From Bacillota bacterium (GTDB taxonomy: Bacteria > Bacillota_A > Clostridia > Peptostreptococcales > Anaerovoracaceae), in NCBI GenBank assembly GCA_017437925.1, contig JAFRWQ010000096.1:1-6505 (forward strand): 6,505 bases of DNA, read 5' to 3'. Shown here piece by piece: positions 1 through 6,400 of the stretch. The position numbers and the translations under genes were made by a program. Below the pieces are notes generated by a model. That model made no database searches. It worked only from the letters and a program-made list of their open reading frames with translations, and had not been told where the DNA came from. Numbering within the stretch: the stretch's first letter is position 1; every line of letters starts with the position of its first letter.

Positions 1-6
1 ACAGCG

Positions 7-23
7 GATTGCTTTGGGCAATC
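7..23 (-). other. Short hairpin in the tract downstream of rpsJ
   Basis: The 62 bases after the rpsJ stop contain a perfect 6-bp inverted repeat (GATTGC and GCAATC, 5-nt loop) close to the window edge. A second, weaker AT-rich hairpin (ACTAA and TTAGT) lies just before it in transcription order. On the minus strand the visible bases after the hairpin are CGCTGT, so no T-run can be seen and it cannot be called a terminator. No Shine-Dalgarno sequence followed by a start codon is visible here, although rplC (L3) normally follows rpsJ closely. The window ends too soon to decide. Confidence 0.3.
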
Positions 24-62
24 ATACTAAGTACGTTAGTAATCTATCGTTACCGTGGGTAC

Positions 63-371
63 TTACAGTTTGATGGCGATATCAACGCCCGCGGGCATGT
101 CAAGCTTCATGAGGGTGTCCATGGTCTTGGCGGTCGGGTTGAGGATATCTATCAGTCTCTTGTGGGTCCTCTGTTCGAACTGTTCACGGCTGTCCTTGTA
201 CTTGTGAACCGCTCTGAGGATGGTTACGACTTCCTTCTCAGTGGGAAGGGGGATGGGTCCGGAAACGTCTGCGCCGGTCTTCTTGGCGGCGTCGACTATT
301 CTCGCTGCGGACTGATCCAGTGCCTTGTGATCGTAAGCCTTGAGCCTGATCCTGATTTTTTCGCTACTCAT
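63..371 (-). CDS. rpsJ: 30S ribosomal protein S10
   Basis: S10 is a small-subunit (30S head) protein that in bacteria also works as NusE in transcription antitermination. The 102-residue product has the family's normal length (E. coli 103) and recognisable blocks: [10 protein letters not shown] at residues 6-15, GPIPLPT near 38-44, the loop and helix [19 protein letters not shown] near 58-76, and the C-terminal [13 protein letters not shown]. The [14 protein letters not shown] style is typical of Bacillota. The start is ATG at 371-369, preceded by AAAGGAG at 389-383. The 11-nt spacing is slightly long, but this is the only good choice and it gives the canonical N-terminus. It is normally the first gene of the S10 operon (rpsJ-rplC-rplD and so on). 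Here it has its own promoter and a leader of about 325 nt. The gene upstream is an MFS transporter, not tuf. Confidence 0.98.
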   Translation of the reverse strand: MSSEKIRIRLKAYDHKALDQSAARIVDAAKKTGADVSGPIPLPTEKEVVTILRAVHKYKDSREQFEQRTHKRLIDILNPTAKTMDTLMKLDMPAGVDIAIKL

Positions 372-463
372 TCTTTGTTTTTCTCCTTTGCGTTTGCTTC
401 ACGCGGAGCATCTCTCCGCTTTGTTTTGCGCACATTTTCGCTATTCTGTGCGAGGCTGTTCAT
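368..463 (-). other. Possible 31-codon leader ORF overlapping the rpsJ start
   Basis: An ATG at 463-461 opens a 31-codon frame. It encodes a basic, Lys/Arg/Asn/Glu-rich peptide (starts MNSLAQNSEN, ends AKEKNKE) whose TGA overlaps the rpsJ ATG as ATGA, an arrangement typical of translational coupling. Only a weak GAGA lies upstream at a usable distance, and the same frame continues back to a GTG at 556. The peptide resembles nothing I recognise. It may be a chance frame in a structured leader, and is listed because of the exact stop/start overlap. Confidence 0.15.
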
Positions 464-698
464 CGGCGTATTTCTCGGTGATCTCAACGGTTCGGCGTCC
501 TTGCCCTGCAACTCATGGGCTCGGTACACGCTGCCGCGTGTTCCCTGCTTGAGCACTCAAGCGAAAATACGCGAGAACTCCTTCGCCCGCCTCTTCGGAC
601 GGACAGTTCTCGGCAGAAATTCCCTGATAGCACAGCAACTTTCTGCGTCTTGGCGGGTAGGGGCCGATTCCTGCGGAATTTCCCCTCCTTAAGCAAGC
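372..698 (-). promoter_or_regulatory. Long structured 5' leader of rpsJ
   Basis: The predicted start site of the promoter at 705-733 leaves about 325 nt of untranslated leader before rpsJ. It contains a series of stems that can be read directly. These are 660-685 (GGGG/CCCC plus ATTCC/GGAAT), 613-619 with 640-646 (7 bp), 572-579 with 605-612 (8 bp, directly abutting the previous stem), and 547-562 (16-nt palindrome, 6-7 bp). Two more are 523-544 (6 bp plus two GC pairs across a mismatch) and 403-419 (6 bp, just before the ribosome binding site). CCCGCC at 657-652 is complementary to GGCGGG at 591-586 in the loop of the 572-612 hairpin, so a pseudoknot is possible. S10 operons are known to be controlled through leader RNA by L4 in E. 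coli. That this leader does the same is inference. No T-box, riboswitch or tRNA motif was recognised. Confidence 0.55.
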
Positions 699-704
699 TC
701 TACA

Positions 705-733
705 AATATACATCGGAGCTTCTTCAATTGCAA
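705..733 (-). promoter_or_regulatory. Main rpsJ promoter with UP-like A/T tracts
   Basis: On the minus strand, TTGCAA (733-728) and TATATT (710-705) are separated by exactly 17 bp. The -10 matches the sigma-70/sigma-A consensus at 5 of 6 positions and the -35 at 4 of 6. Immediately upstream (734-768) the DNA is a run of A and T tracts, as in the UP elements of strong ribosomal promoters. This stands out sharply from the GC-rich surroundings. Transcription would start near 698. Confidence 0.75.
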
Positions 734-783
734 GCCTTTTTTTGCGAAAATCTAAAATTTTTATAAAAGCCTGCAGCCCTTGT

Positions 784-812
784 ATTTTAAGGCTTCGCGG
801 GCATTTTGGCAA
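784..812 (-). promoter_or_regulatory. Second candidate promoter upstream of rpsJ
   Basis: TTGCCA (812-807) and TAAAAT (789-784) on the minus strand have a 17-bp spacer, each matching consensus at 5 of 6 positions. The element lies between the terminator of the upstream transporter gene and the promoter at 705-733, so it could be the distal member of a tandem pair. Its transcript would start near 777 and have a leader of about 405 nt. It lacks an A/T-rich upstream region of its own. Confidence 0.5.
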
Positions 813-870
813 GGCCCCGGGAGGCGGGAAGGACGAACACGCAGCCGGGCGTTCCATTACACGAAAGGAT

Positions 871-906
871 ATAAAAAGAGGGACCCCATACATCTTGTGG
901 GTCCCT
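871..906 (-). terminator. Intrinsic terminator of the MFS transporter gene
   Basis: On the minus strand an 8-bp perfect stem (AGGGACCC at 906-899 with GGGTCCCT at 886-879) is followed by CTTTTTAT. That is a textbook Rho-independent terminator. It lies about 120 nt after the transporter stop codon and separates that gene from rpsJ. The intervening 3' untranslated stretch (907-1025) is comparatively AT-rich. It holds only a weak GGGCG/CGCCC hairpin (992-1017) and no open frame of note. Confidence 0.85.
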
Positions 907-1025
907 TAAGTCCTGCGCAACTAAATGCAGTTTTGATATTATTTGTTGTAAAAACAGATGGATGTTATCGAAAAATTGTATGGATTTTGAGGGGCGTTTT
1001 TCCGGATCATTTCGCCCTGTCCGCC

Positions 1026-2294
1026 TTAGAGCACCGACGGGAAGCGCTTTCTGAACCAGAGAGTGATGACGTAGTTGGCGATAAGCACCGCTCCCGAGAC
1101 CAGGAATATTATCCTGTAGCTTCCCGTATTGTCTATCAGGGCTCCCCAGAGCATGGCGCCGGCGCCGGACCCCATGTCCCAGCATATCAGGTAGGTGGAG
1201 TTGGCTATGCCCCTGCGCCTTCTTGGGACGCCGTTCAGGGTAAGGACGCTGAGCATGGGGTAGCAGAGGCCGCAGCCCAGGCCGTCGAAGACCGCGAAGA
1301 AGTAAAGCATGAAGGGGGACCTGGCGAAGGGTATGCCGAAGTAGCCGACGGACATGATCGCAAGGCCGAGGAGTATGGTGTTGTAGACTCCTATGCGCTC
1401 GGAGAACCTGCTGGAAGTGATCCTGGTCAGTATCATGCAGGCTGCCTTGAAGGTGAAGTAGGCGCTGACTCCGGCCAGGCCTATGCTTCTCGCGTAAATG
1501 GCGAGGAAGTTGGTGTTGGCCGCGGCGCAGACCGCGACTATGAACATGATGACGCTGGCGGGGATGGAGCGCTTTTCGAAGTATTTCCAGAAACCTCTGA
1601 ACTCTTCTTCGGGGCCGCTGCTCTTATCCTCTTCGGCAGTCCTCTTTATATAGTCGGGATTGCTCTCGTAGCGAAGGGAGCTTACCAGTATGAAGCAGGT
1701 CGCTATGGGGACCAGCAGTACGGCGAAGGTGAGCTTTGCGCTGATGCCTATGAGGGCTATGCCTATGGCGGGCCCTATGGCCTGGGCCACCGAGTTGAAG
1801 AGGCCCGAGTAGCCTATGCCCTCCACGAAGCGGTCCCTGGGCAGCACGTCGGCGAACATGGTGGTCGACGAGATGTTGATGGTGGAGTTGCCCAGGCCGT
1901 GGAGCATGCGGCAGAAGATGATTATGATCATGCCCACGGTGAGGACAGAGCCTCCGGGCAGTTTTACGGTCCCGGAAAGGGAGGATTCAAAGAGTATCAC
2001 GAGGAGGGCGCCGAGGATCCCGGCTCCCACGAAGCCCGCGCCCAGCATGCCCACGCCCCGCCGTCCCCTGCTGTCCACGAGGCGGCCCGAAACGAAGCGC
2101 ATGACCATGGAGCAGGCGGTGTACATGGTGGCGACGGCGCCTATGGCGGTGGCGCTGAAGCCTCTGGCGTTGAGGAATATGGGGTAAACGGTAAGCAGCA
2201 CCTGCAGGGTGGTGCCCGAAAAGAAGCGGGCTATCCCCACTCTGATGAAATCCCAGGTCCAGAGCTTTGAACGCTTCTCGCTTGTAACTTCCAT
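1026..2294 (-). CDS. Major facilitator superfamily (MFS) transporter
   Basis: This is a 422-residue inner-membrane protein of normal MFS length with about twelve hydrophobic helices in two halves. The halves are joined by a charged cytoplasmic loop (about residues 206-245, rich in E, K and S). Motif A is clear between helices 2 and 3 (GRLVDSRGRRG at 70-80, with Asp74), and a degenerate counterpart lies in the second half (about 294-302). AQAIGPAIG near 170-178 resembles motif C of proton antiporters, which favours efflux, but the substrate cannot be read from sequence. The ATG at 2294 follows GGGAGG (2304-2299) by only 4 nt, a short but usable spacing. It has its own promoter (2329-2358) and terminator (871-906), so it is probably monocistronic. 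A metabolite or drug exporter and an uptake carrier are both possible. Confidence 0.92.
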   Translation of the reverse strand: MEVTSEKRSKLWTWDFIRVGIARFFSGTTLQVLLTVYPIFLNARGFSATAIGAVATMYTACSMVMRFVSGRLVDSRGRRGVGMLGAGFVGAGILGALLVILFESSLSGTVKLPGGSVLTVGMIIIIFCRMLHGLGNSTINISSTTMFADVLPRDRFVEGIGYSGLFNSVAQAIGPAIGIALIGISAKLTFAVLLVPIATCFILVSSLRYESNPDYIKRTAEEDKSSGPEEEFRGFWKYFEKRSIPASVIMFIVAVCAAANTNFLAIYARSIGLAGVSAYFTFKAACMILTRITSSRFSERIGVYNTILLGLAIMSVGYFGIPFARSPFMLYFFAVFDGLGCGLCYPMLSVLTLNGVPRRRRGIANSTYLICWDMGSGAGAMLWGALIDNTGSYRIIFLVSGAVLIANYVITLWFRKRFPSVL

Positions 2295-2309
2295 AAAACC
2301 TCCCGGCCG

Positions 2310-2348
2310 AAAAAGCCCTCTTTCGGAAATTTTACACCAAAAGAGGGC
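2310..2348 (-). terminator. Intrinsic terminator after the radical SAM gene
   Basis: GCCCTCTTT (2348-2340) and AAAGAGGGC (2323-2315) form a perfect 9-bp stem with a 16-nt loop, followed on the minus strand by TTTTT (2314-2310). It lies 34 bp after the radical SAM stop and 16 bp before the transporter start codon. It would stop read-through from the radical SAM gene. The plus strand has no comparable T-run, so it appears one-directional. Confidence 0.85.
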
Positions 2349-2358
2349 GCGGTTTCAA
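2329..2358 (-). promoter_or_regulatory. Candidate promoter of the MFS gene, nested in the terminator
   Basis: TTGAAA (2358-2353) and TAAAAT (2334-2329) on the minus strand are 18 bp apart and each differ from consensus at one position. The -10 lies in the loop of the terminator hairpin. Transcription would start near 2322, inside the distal arm, so transcripts from this promoter lack the proximal arm and escape the terminator. The resulting 5' untranslated region is short (about 28 nt). Confidence 0.6.
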
Positions 2359-2381
2359 CTGTTTTGCATAATTTGGAAAAA

Positions 2382-3278
2382 TCAGGGGCGGGGGAACAGG
2401 CTGCCGTCCGGGGCTTCGGTGCAGGTGTAGACGGCGGGACGGTCCTTATACCGCGCGATGGCGGCTGAGAGCTTTGCAAGCATCTTCTCCTTGTCTTCGG
2501 GGAGCCTGCCCCTGGTCCTTACTTCTATAATATCCTGAAAGCCGTCGTAGTCGGCCTTTATATCAAGAAGCTCGAGCAGGCGTTTTTCCTCTTCCATGGC
2601 CTCCTGCACGGGGGAGGGTCTAAAGCTCCCGTCCATTACCTTTTCCCAGAGGGGAGCCCTTCTTCCCACGAACATGGAGAAGTTGCATATCGCCGCGGGA
2701 CGGGTCTCGTTGAGGAGGGCCGCCGTGGCTTCGGCGTTCTCAAGGCCCCTGCCCTCTCCCGCTACCCCGGTCATGATGTGGGCCGCGTATTCTATGCCCG
2801 CCTTGCGCAGCCTCGCGGTCTCGCGCCTAGCGTCTTCGCTGTCCGCCCCCTTCTTCATGAAGGAGAGCACGTCGTCCAGGCCTGTCTCTATGCCTACGTA
2901 GAGCCTCTTTACCCCGGCAGCGGCAAGGGAAGCCAGCTCTTCGTCCGATTTGGAGGCTATGCCCCTGACGGAGGAATCCATGGCGATGCGGCGGCAGGAG
3001 GGGAAGGCCTCCCCTATCATGGCGCAGATCGCAAGAAGCCTCGGAGCGTCCAGGTCAAAGGCGCTGCCGTCGCCCAGGAAAACACCGGCCGGATCTCCTC
3101 CCAGGTCCTTCACCCTCTCAAGCTCTTCTTTCACCTGCTCCAAAGGAAGCACCCTGAACTTCAGGTGCTTAAAGAGGCTGCAGAAGAGGCAGCCGTTGTA
3201 GGAGCAGCCCACCTGGACGGGGAGCATGAAGGAAGCCCTCTCCATGGGAGCTCTGCATATCTGGCCTTCGTAGTTCAT
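2382..3278 (-). CDS. Stand-alone radical SAM protein, COG1032/Elp3-like
   Basis: This predicted enzyme of 298 residues would bind a 4Fe-4S cluster and split S-adenosylmethionine to make a radical. The cluster motif is GCSYNGCLFC with Cys25, Cys30 and Cys33, i.e. Cx4Cx2C. This is not the common Cx3Cx2C, but I recall it from a set of radical SAM proteins with GC(P/S)(H/Y)NxCxFC. Further barrel motifs are VFLGDGSAF (66-74) and YVGIETG (127-133), the latter resembling the GxESG strand of the family. No B12-binding, TRAM or SPASM domain is present. The start chosen is ATG at 3278, which has GAGG 7 nt upstream. An in-frame GTG at 3311 would add 11 residues but has no ribosome binding site and lies inside the operator-like palindrome. 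The substrate is unknown. It is transcribed from its own promoter and ends at a terminator. Confidence 0.85.
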   Translation of the reverse strand: MNYEGQICRAPMERASFMLPVQVGCSYNGCLFCSLFKHLKFRVLPLEQVKEELERVKDLGGDPAGVFLGDGSAFDLDAPRLLAICAMIGEAFPSCRRIAMDSSVRGIASKSDEELASLAAAGVKRLYVGIETGLDDVLSFMKKGADSEDARRETARLRKAGIEYAAHIMTGVAGEGRGLENAEATAALLNETRPAAICNFSMFVGRRAPLWEKVMDGSFRPSPVQEAMEEEKRLLELLDIKADYDGFQDIIEVRTRGRLPEDKEKMLAKLSAAIARYKDRPAVYTCTEAPDGSLFPRP

Positions 3279-3298
3279 GGTATTACCTCGCTCGTGAA

Positions 3299-3325
3299 AA
3301 TGAACCGCCACACAGACGGTTCATT
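3299..3325. promoter_or_regulatory. 27-bp perfect palindrome, probable operator
   Basis: AATGAACCG (3299-3307) and CGGTTCATT (3317-3325) form a perfect 9-bp inverted repeat with a 9-bp spacer. It overlaps the last half of the -10 box (3323-3328) and covers the expected start site near 3316, the classic place for a repressor to block RNA polymerase. Two half-sites about 18 bp apart centre to centre suit a dimeric helix-turn-helix repressor such as a TetR-like one; the family is inference. An RNA hairpin role is less likely because transcription would start inside the repeat. Confidence 0.65.
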
Positions 3326-3331
3326 ATACCA
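3323..3331 (-). promoter_or_regulatory. Extended -10 promoter of the radical SAM gene
   Basis: The minus strand reads TGGTATAAT, a consensus -10 (TATAAT) preceded by the TGn extension. Seventeen bp upstream only a weak -35 (GGCACA, 3351-3346) is seen, which is normal for extended -10 promoters. Transcription from near 3316 would give a leader of about 38 nt to the ATG at 3278. Confidence 0.7.
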
Positions 3332-3438
3332 CTTTATTCCAGATTTGTGCCGTCTATCAAATAATCATATAAATGATCCGTGATCGCGCGTGTTTTGAAG
3401 ACCGGTCCCGTAATCGGCATGATGTCCGGACCCACCCT

Positions 3439-6400
3439 TTACTTTGAGAATACCAGCATTTGCGTGACGCCGCTGCCGTCGATCCTGAGGAAATCCTTCC
3501 AGATGAAGACGTTGAGCTCGCCCTCCTTCCCCGGAGCGGCTATGTTCAGGGTATTATCTCCGTTCGCCGTCGAATAGGTGACGGTGAACCTGCCGTTCTC
3601 CCAGCGGCTCGCGATAGAGCCCGCGCCCCAGTTGTACCAGTCTTTTAGCATGAGGAGCTCTGTATTGATGACGCCCCTTTGTATGACGCCGCCCCTTCTT
3701 CTGTAGACCGCGGCCTCCTGCACACCGTCGCCTCCGTAGACGCAGTTGCAGATGAGCTCGGGTGTGCCGTCGCCGTCGATGTCGCATTCCGCGTCGTCGA
3801 GCTCGAAGCCGAAGCTCTCGGCTGCGGGACCCAGCTCCTCGATGCCCGGCACATAGTACCTTCTTATATAATGATGGGGAGCGGCCTCTTCTTCAGTGTA
3901 ATAGCCCGCAAGCCCCAGGAATTCGGCGTCTGTCTTTACAGCGGGGGTGAGATCGCGCCCGGCCATGGCGAGGGCCATGCAGGCCGCCGGCATATTGCTC
4001 TTCATGTAGGCGCTGCCCTTCAGCCTGTACAGCGCCCCGGCCTCGTTCAGCCAGTTGTCGAAGCTTGACTGGGCGCTGAGACCCGATGGTCCGATCTTCT
4101 CCTTTTCGCCCAGCAGCCCGTTCAGGGCGTTCATCATAATGTGGCCCTTAAGGCCGGTCTCGCCGCCCTCGGTGAAGCGCTGAAGTATCACCCGCAGAGC
4201 GTGGTCTCCGAAGTACATCAGCTCCTTCATTTCTTCGGGATGGGCCGCGATGTAGTCGCCCGGGGCGGAGGACCAGGAGGGAGACGACATTATCTCTTCG
4301 ATGAGCCCGTCTATGACCGCGGGAACGTCTATGTTTCCGTAATGCCCCACAGCCTTGGAATAGCACTCCTGATGGAGCCTCACGTCGTATTTGTCCGGGT
4401 CGAGGGCTTCCTCCGCCGCGTATTCCGGGAACATCGCCTTTATATCCTCTGTGTAATAGGGACCCTCCCGGGGGACGCGGTAATCGAGGAGCTCATAGCC
4501 CGGCCCATCGGTGGCAAAGCTCAGTACCGCGGGACCGATCCGGCTCTGAACCTCCTTAAAACCGCCGTCCGAACGGGCATAGTCCTGCCAAAGCGTCATG
4601 AGATAAACGGTCAGCACATCGCGGCCTTCGCCGTCTTTTTTGTTCTCGGCGGCAAGCAGCTCGTGGCTCTCGGCTTGAAGATCGCCAAGGGTCTCTGGCC
4701 CCTCGCTGCGCCCAAGCACGGCCTTCTCTATTGCCAGCCCGAGGTCGAGGGACTCGGGGGAAAAGCCCTCCATCAGCAGCATGCCGTCCAGAAGGAAAAG
4801 CCTGCCCCTGATCTCGCCCTCTCTTTCTCCGAAACCGTTGACGGGGCTCGAAAGATAGGGAGTTCTCGAGGCGATAAGGGAGCCGTTCTCCTCTTTCAGC
4901 ACGAAGTCGAAGCGGCCCCTGTCGGCCAGGGTATAACTTATGTCAGCCGCCATGTCGTAAACGATGATGCGCTCGTCGACCAGGCCGGAGCCGAGGCTTA
5001 CCGAAGAGCAGAGCTCCGGCAGGCCGTCGCCGTTGAGGTCGCAGAAATAGGCGCTCCAGACCGGCATGCCGCTGATCAGCTCACGGCTGAGCCCGTCCTT
5101 TTCGCAGCTGATGCTCCCCGCTGTGAAGACGAATTCGGCGCCCGGGAATTCCGGCAGCGAAGTGCGCAGTTCCTTTTCGGGGTAAGTACCGCTCTCCATG
5201 AAGTCGCACCACTTGACCGGCGATGACGCCGCGGCCTGCTGAACGCCTTCAGAGCCCTCGGCGCCCTGGATTTCGGAAGGCGCTGCGCTTTGCATTTTGC
5301 TTTCGTCATAGGGTTCAAGCTTCACTGAGACCACCTTCATCTCGGGTCCGACCCGGTAGCCGCCGTTCAGGATATTCAAATGCTTCTTCATCTGCCCCCG
5401 GGCGGTAAGTATGTAGCGGGACCCGTCCTCAGCGGTCAGGGTGTAGACCTTTTCGGCGCCGTCGTCGTTTCCGCTCGTCTGTTCGTACTTGCTTCCGACG
5501 ATCTTTATATTCTGTTCTTCAGCCCCGCAGCGCTCAAGAGCGTAGTCCAGCACCGCCTGATCTCCCCTGAGCCAGCCCGAGGCACCTCCCTCCGCCGATA
5601 CCGGATCGGTGAGGAAGAAGAGGGCCGCAGCGGCGCAGGCGGCGACAGCGAGCAGAACTATCCAAAAGCCGGGCTTCCTGTAGGCCGCCACGGCCTTTAC
5701 CCTGTCCTTCACCGCGACCTCGCCGAAGGCCAGGGGACAGGCCCTCAGAGCGGAAGCCGGCATGCTGCATGAAAGCAGCGCCGAAGCGTAGGCCTTCTTT
5801 TCGCCGGCGTCCATGGCCTTTATGACCTTTTCGTCGCAGGCCAGCTCGATGTCGCGGCAGAGCATAACGTAGGCCGTCCAGACCAGGGGGTTGAACCAGT
5901 GGACTGAAAGCACGGCGAAGCCCAGGGGCTTCCACCAGTGGTCGAGCCTTGAAAGATGGGCCCTTTCGTGGGCAAGGACGGCTGTGTAATCCTCTTCGGG
6001 AAGGTCCGAGGGAAGGTATATACAGGGCTTTGCCAGCCCCAGGATAAAGGGCGACGCGATCCTGTCGCAGAGGAAGACCCTGCCCTCCAGGCCCTTCGGG
6101 CAGAGGGAGGGATCAAGCCTCACGGCCTCGCTTACCCTGCGCCTGAGCAGGGCCCAGCTTGCCCCTGCGTATATGAGCATGAGGGCTGCTCCGGCGGCCC
6201 AGATATACGGAAGTACCGGGGTCCCTGCGCCTTCGGCAGACGTCTTTGCGCCGGGTTTTGCGGCGCCGGAGACGTTTTGCTCGCCGGGTTTTACGGCATC
6301 GTAAGCATTTTGCTCGACAAGTTCTGAGGCATCCGAGACAGCCTGCCCGCCGGTCTGTGAGATGTCGGCGCCGGCTGCGGCCTGTCCCGACAGACTTGCG

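Noticed and set aside
9..692. A plus-strand open frame of 227 codons across rpsJ and its leader.
   Set aside because: It lies opposite the unmistakable S10 coding sequence and the leader. The product has no recognisable domain.
484..696. A 70-codon minus-strand frame starting near the predicted rpsJ transcript start.
   Set aside because: Its start is a TTG without a ribosome binding site, and the AAGGAG lies after the start instead of before it. The stretch is better explained by RNA stems.
372..698. T-box riboswitch or attenuator in the rpsJ leader.
   Set aside because: A sequence loosely like the T-box core (GGGAACACGCGG) was seen near 530-545, but it lacks the conserved 14-nt motif. No terminator with a T-run lies between it and rpsJ.
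780..2270. A long plus-strand open frame (496 codons) opposite the transporter gene.
   Set aside because: Its composition is that of an antisense reading of a GC-rich gene (runs of Gly, Glu, Ala, Tyr and His). The minus-strand frame has clear membrane helices and MFS motif A.
3279..3311. Upstream GTG start for the radical SAM protein (11 extra residues).
   Set aside because: It has no ribosome binding site and lies just downstream of the predicted transcript start, within the palindrome. The ATG at 3278 has a well-placed GAGG.
3404..3432. Possible terminator for the M56 gene (GGTCC/GGACC repeat).
   Set aside because: The stem is only 5 bp with a 19-nt loop and no T-run follows. An AT-rich ATCAT/ATGAT repeat further on (3362-3377) is too weak to call.
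4343..4351. YGN in the M56 sensor part as a penicillin-binding SxN/YxN motif.
   Set aside because: It stands alone. No KTG or KSG follows, and the only SxxK match (near residue 427) is not in a plausible context or spacing.
4141..5226. A plus-strand open frame of 361 codons within the M56 gene.
   Set aside because: It is antisense to a coding sequence with clear homology to M56 proteins. It has no good ribosome binding site and a shadow-like composition.
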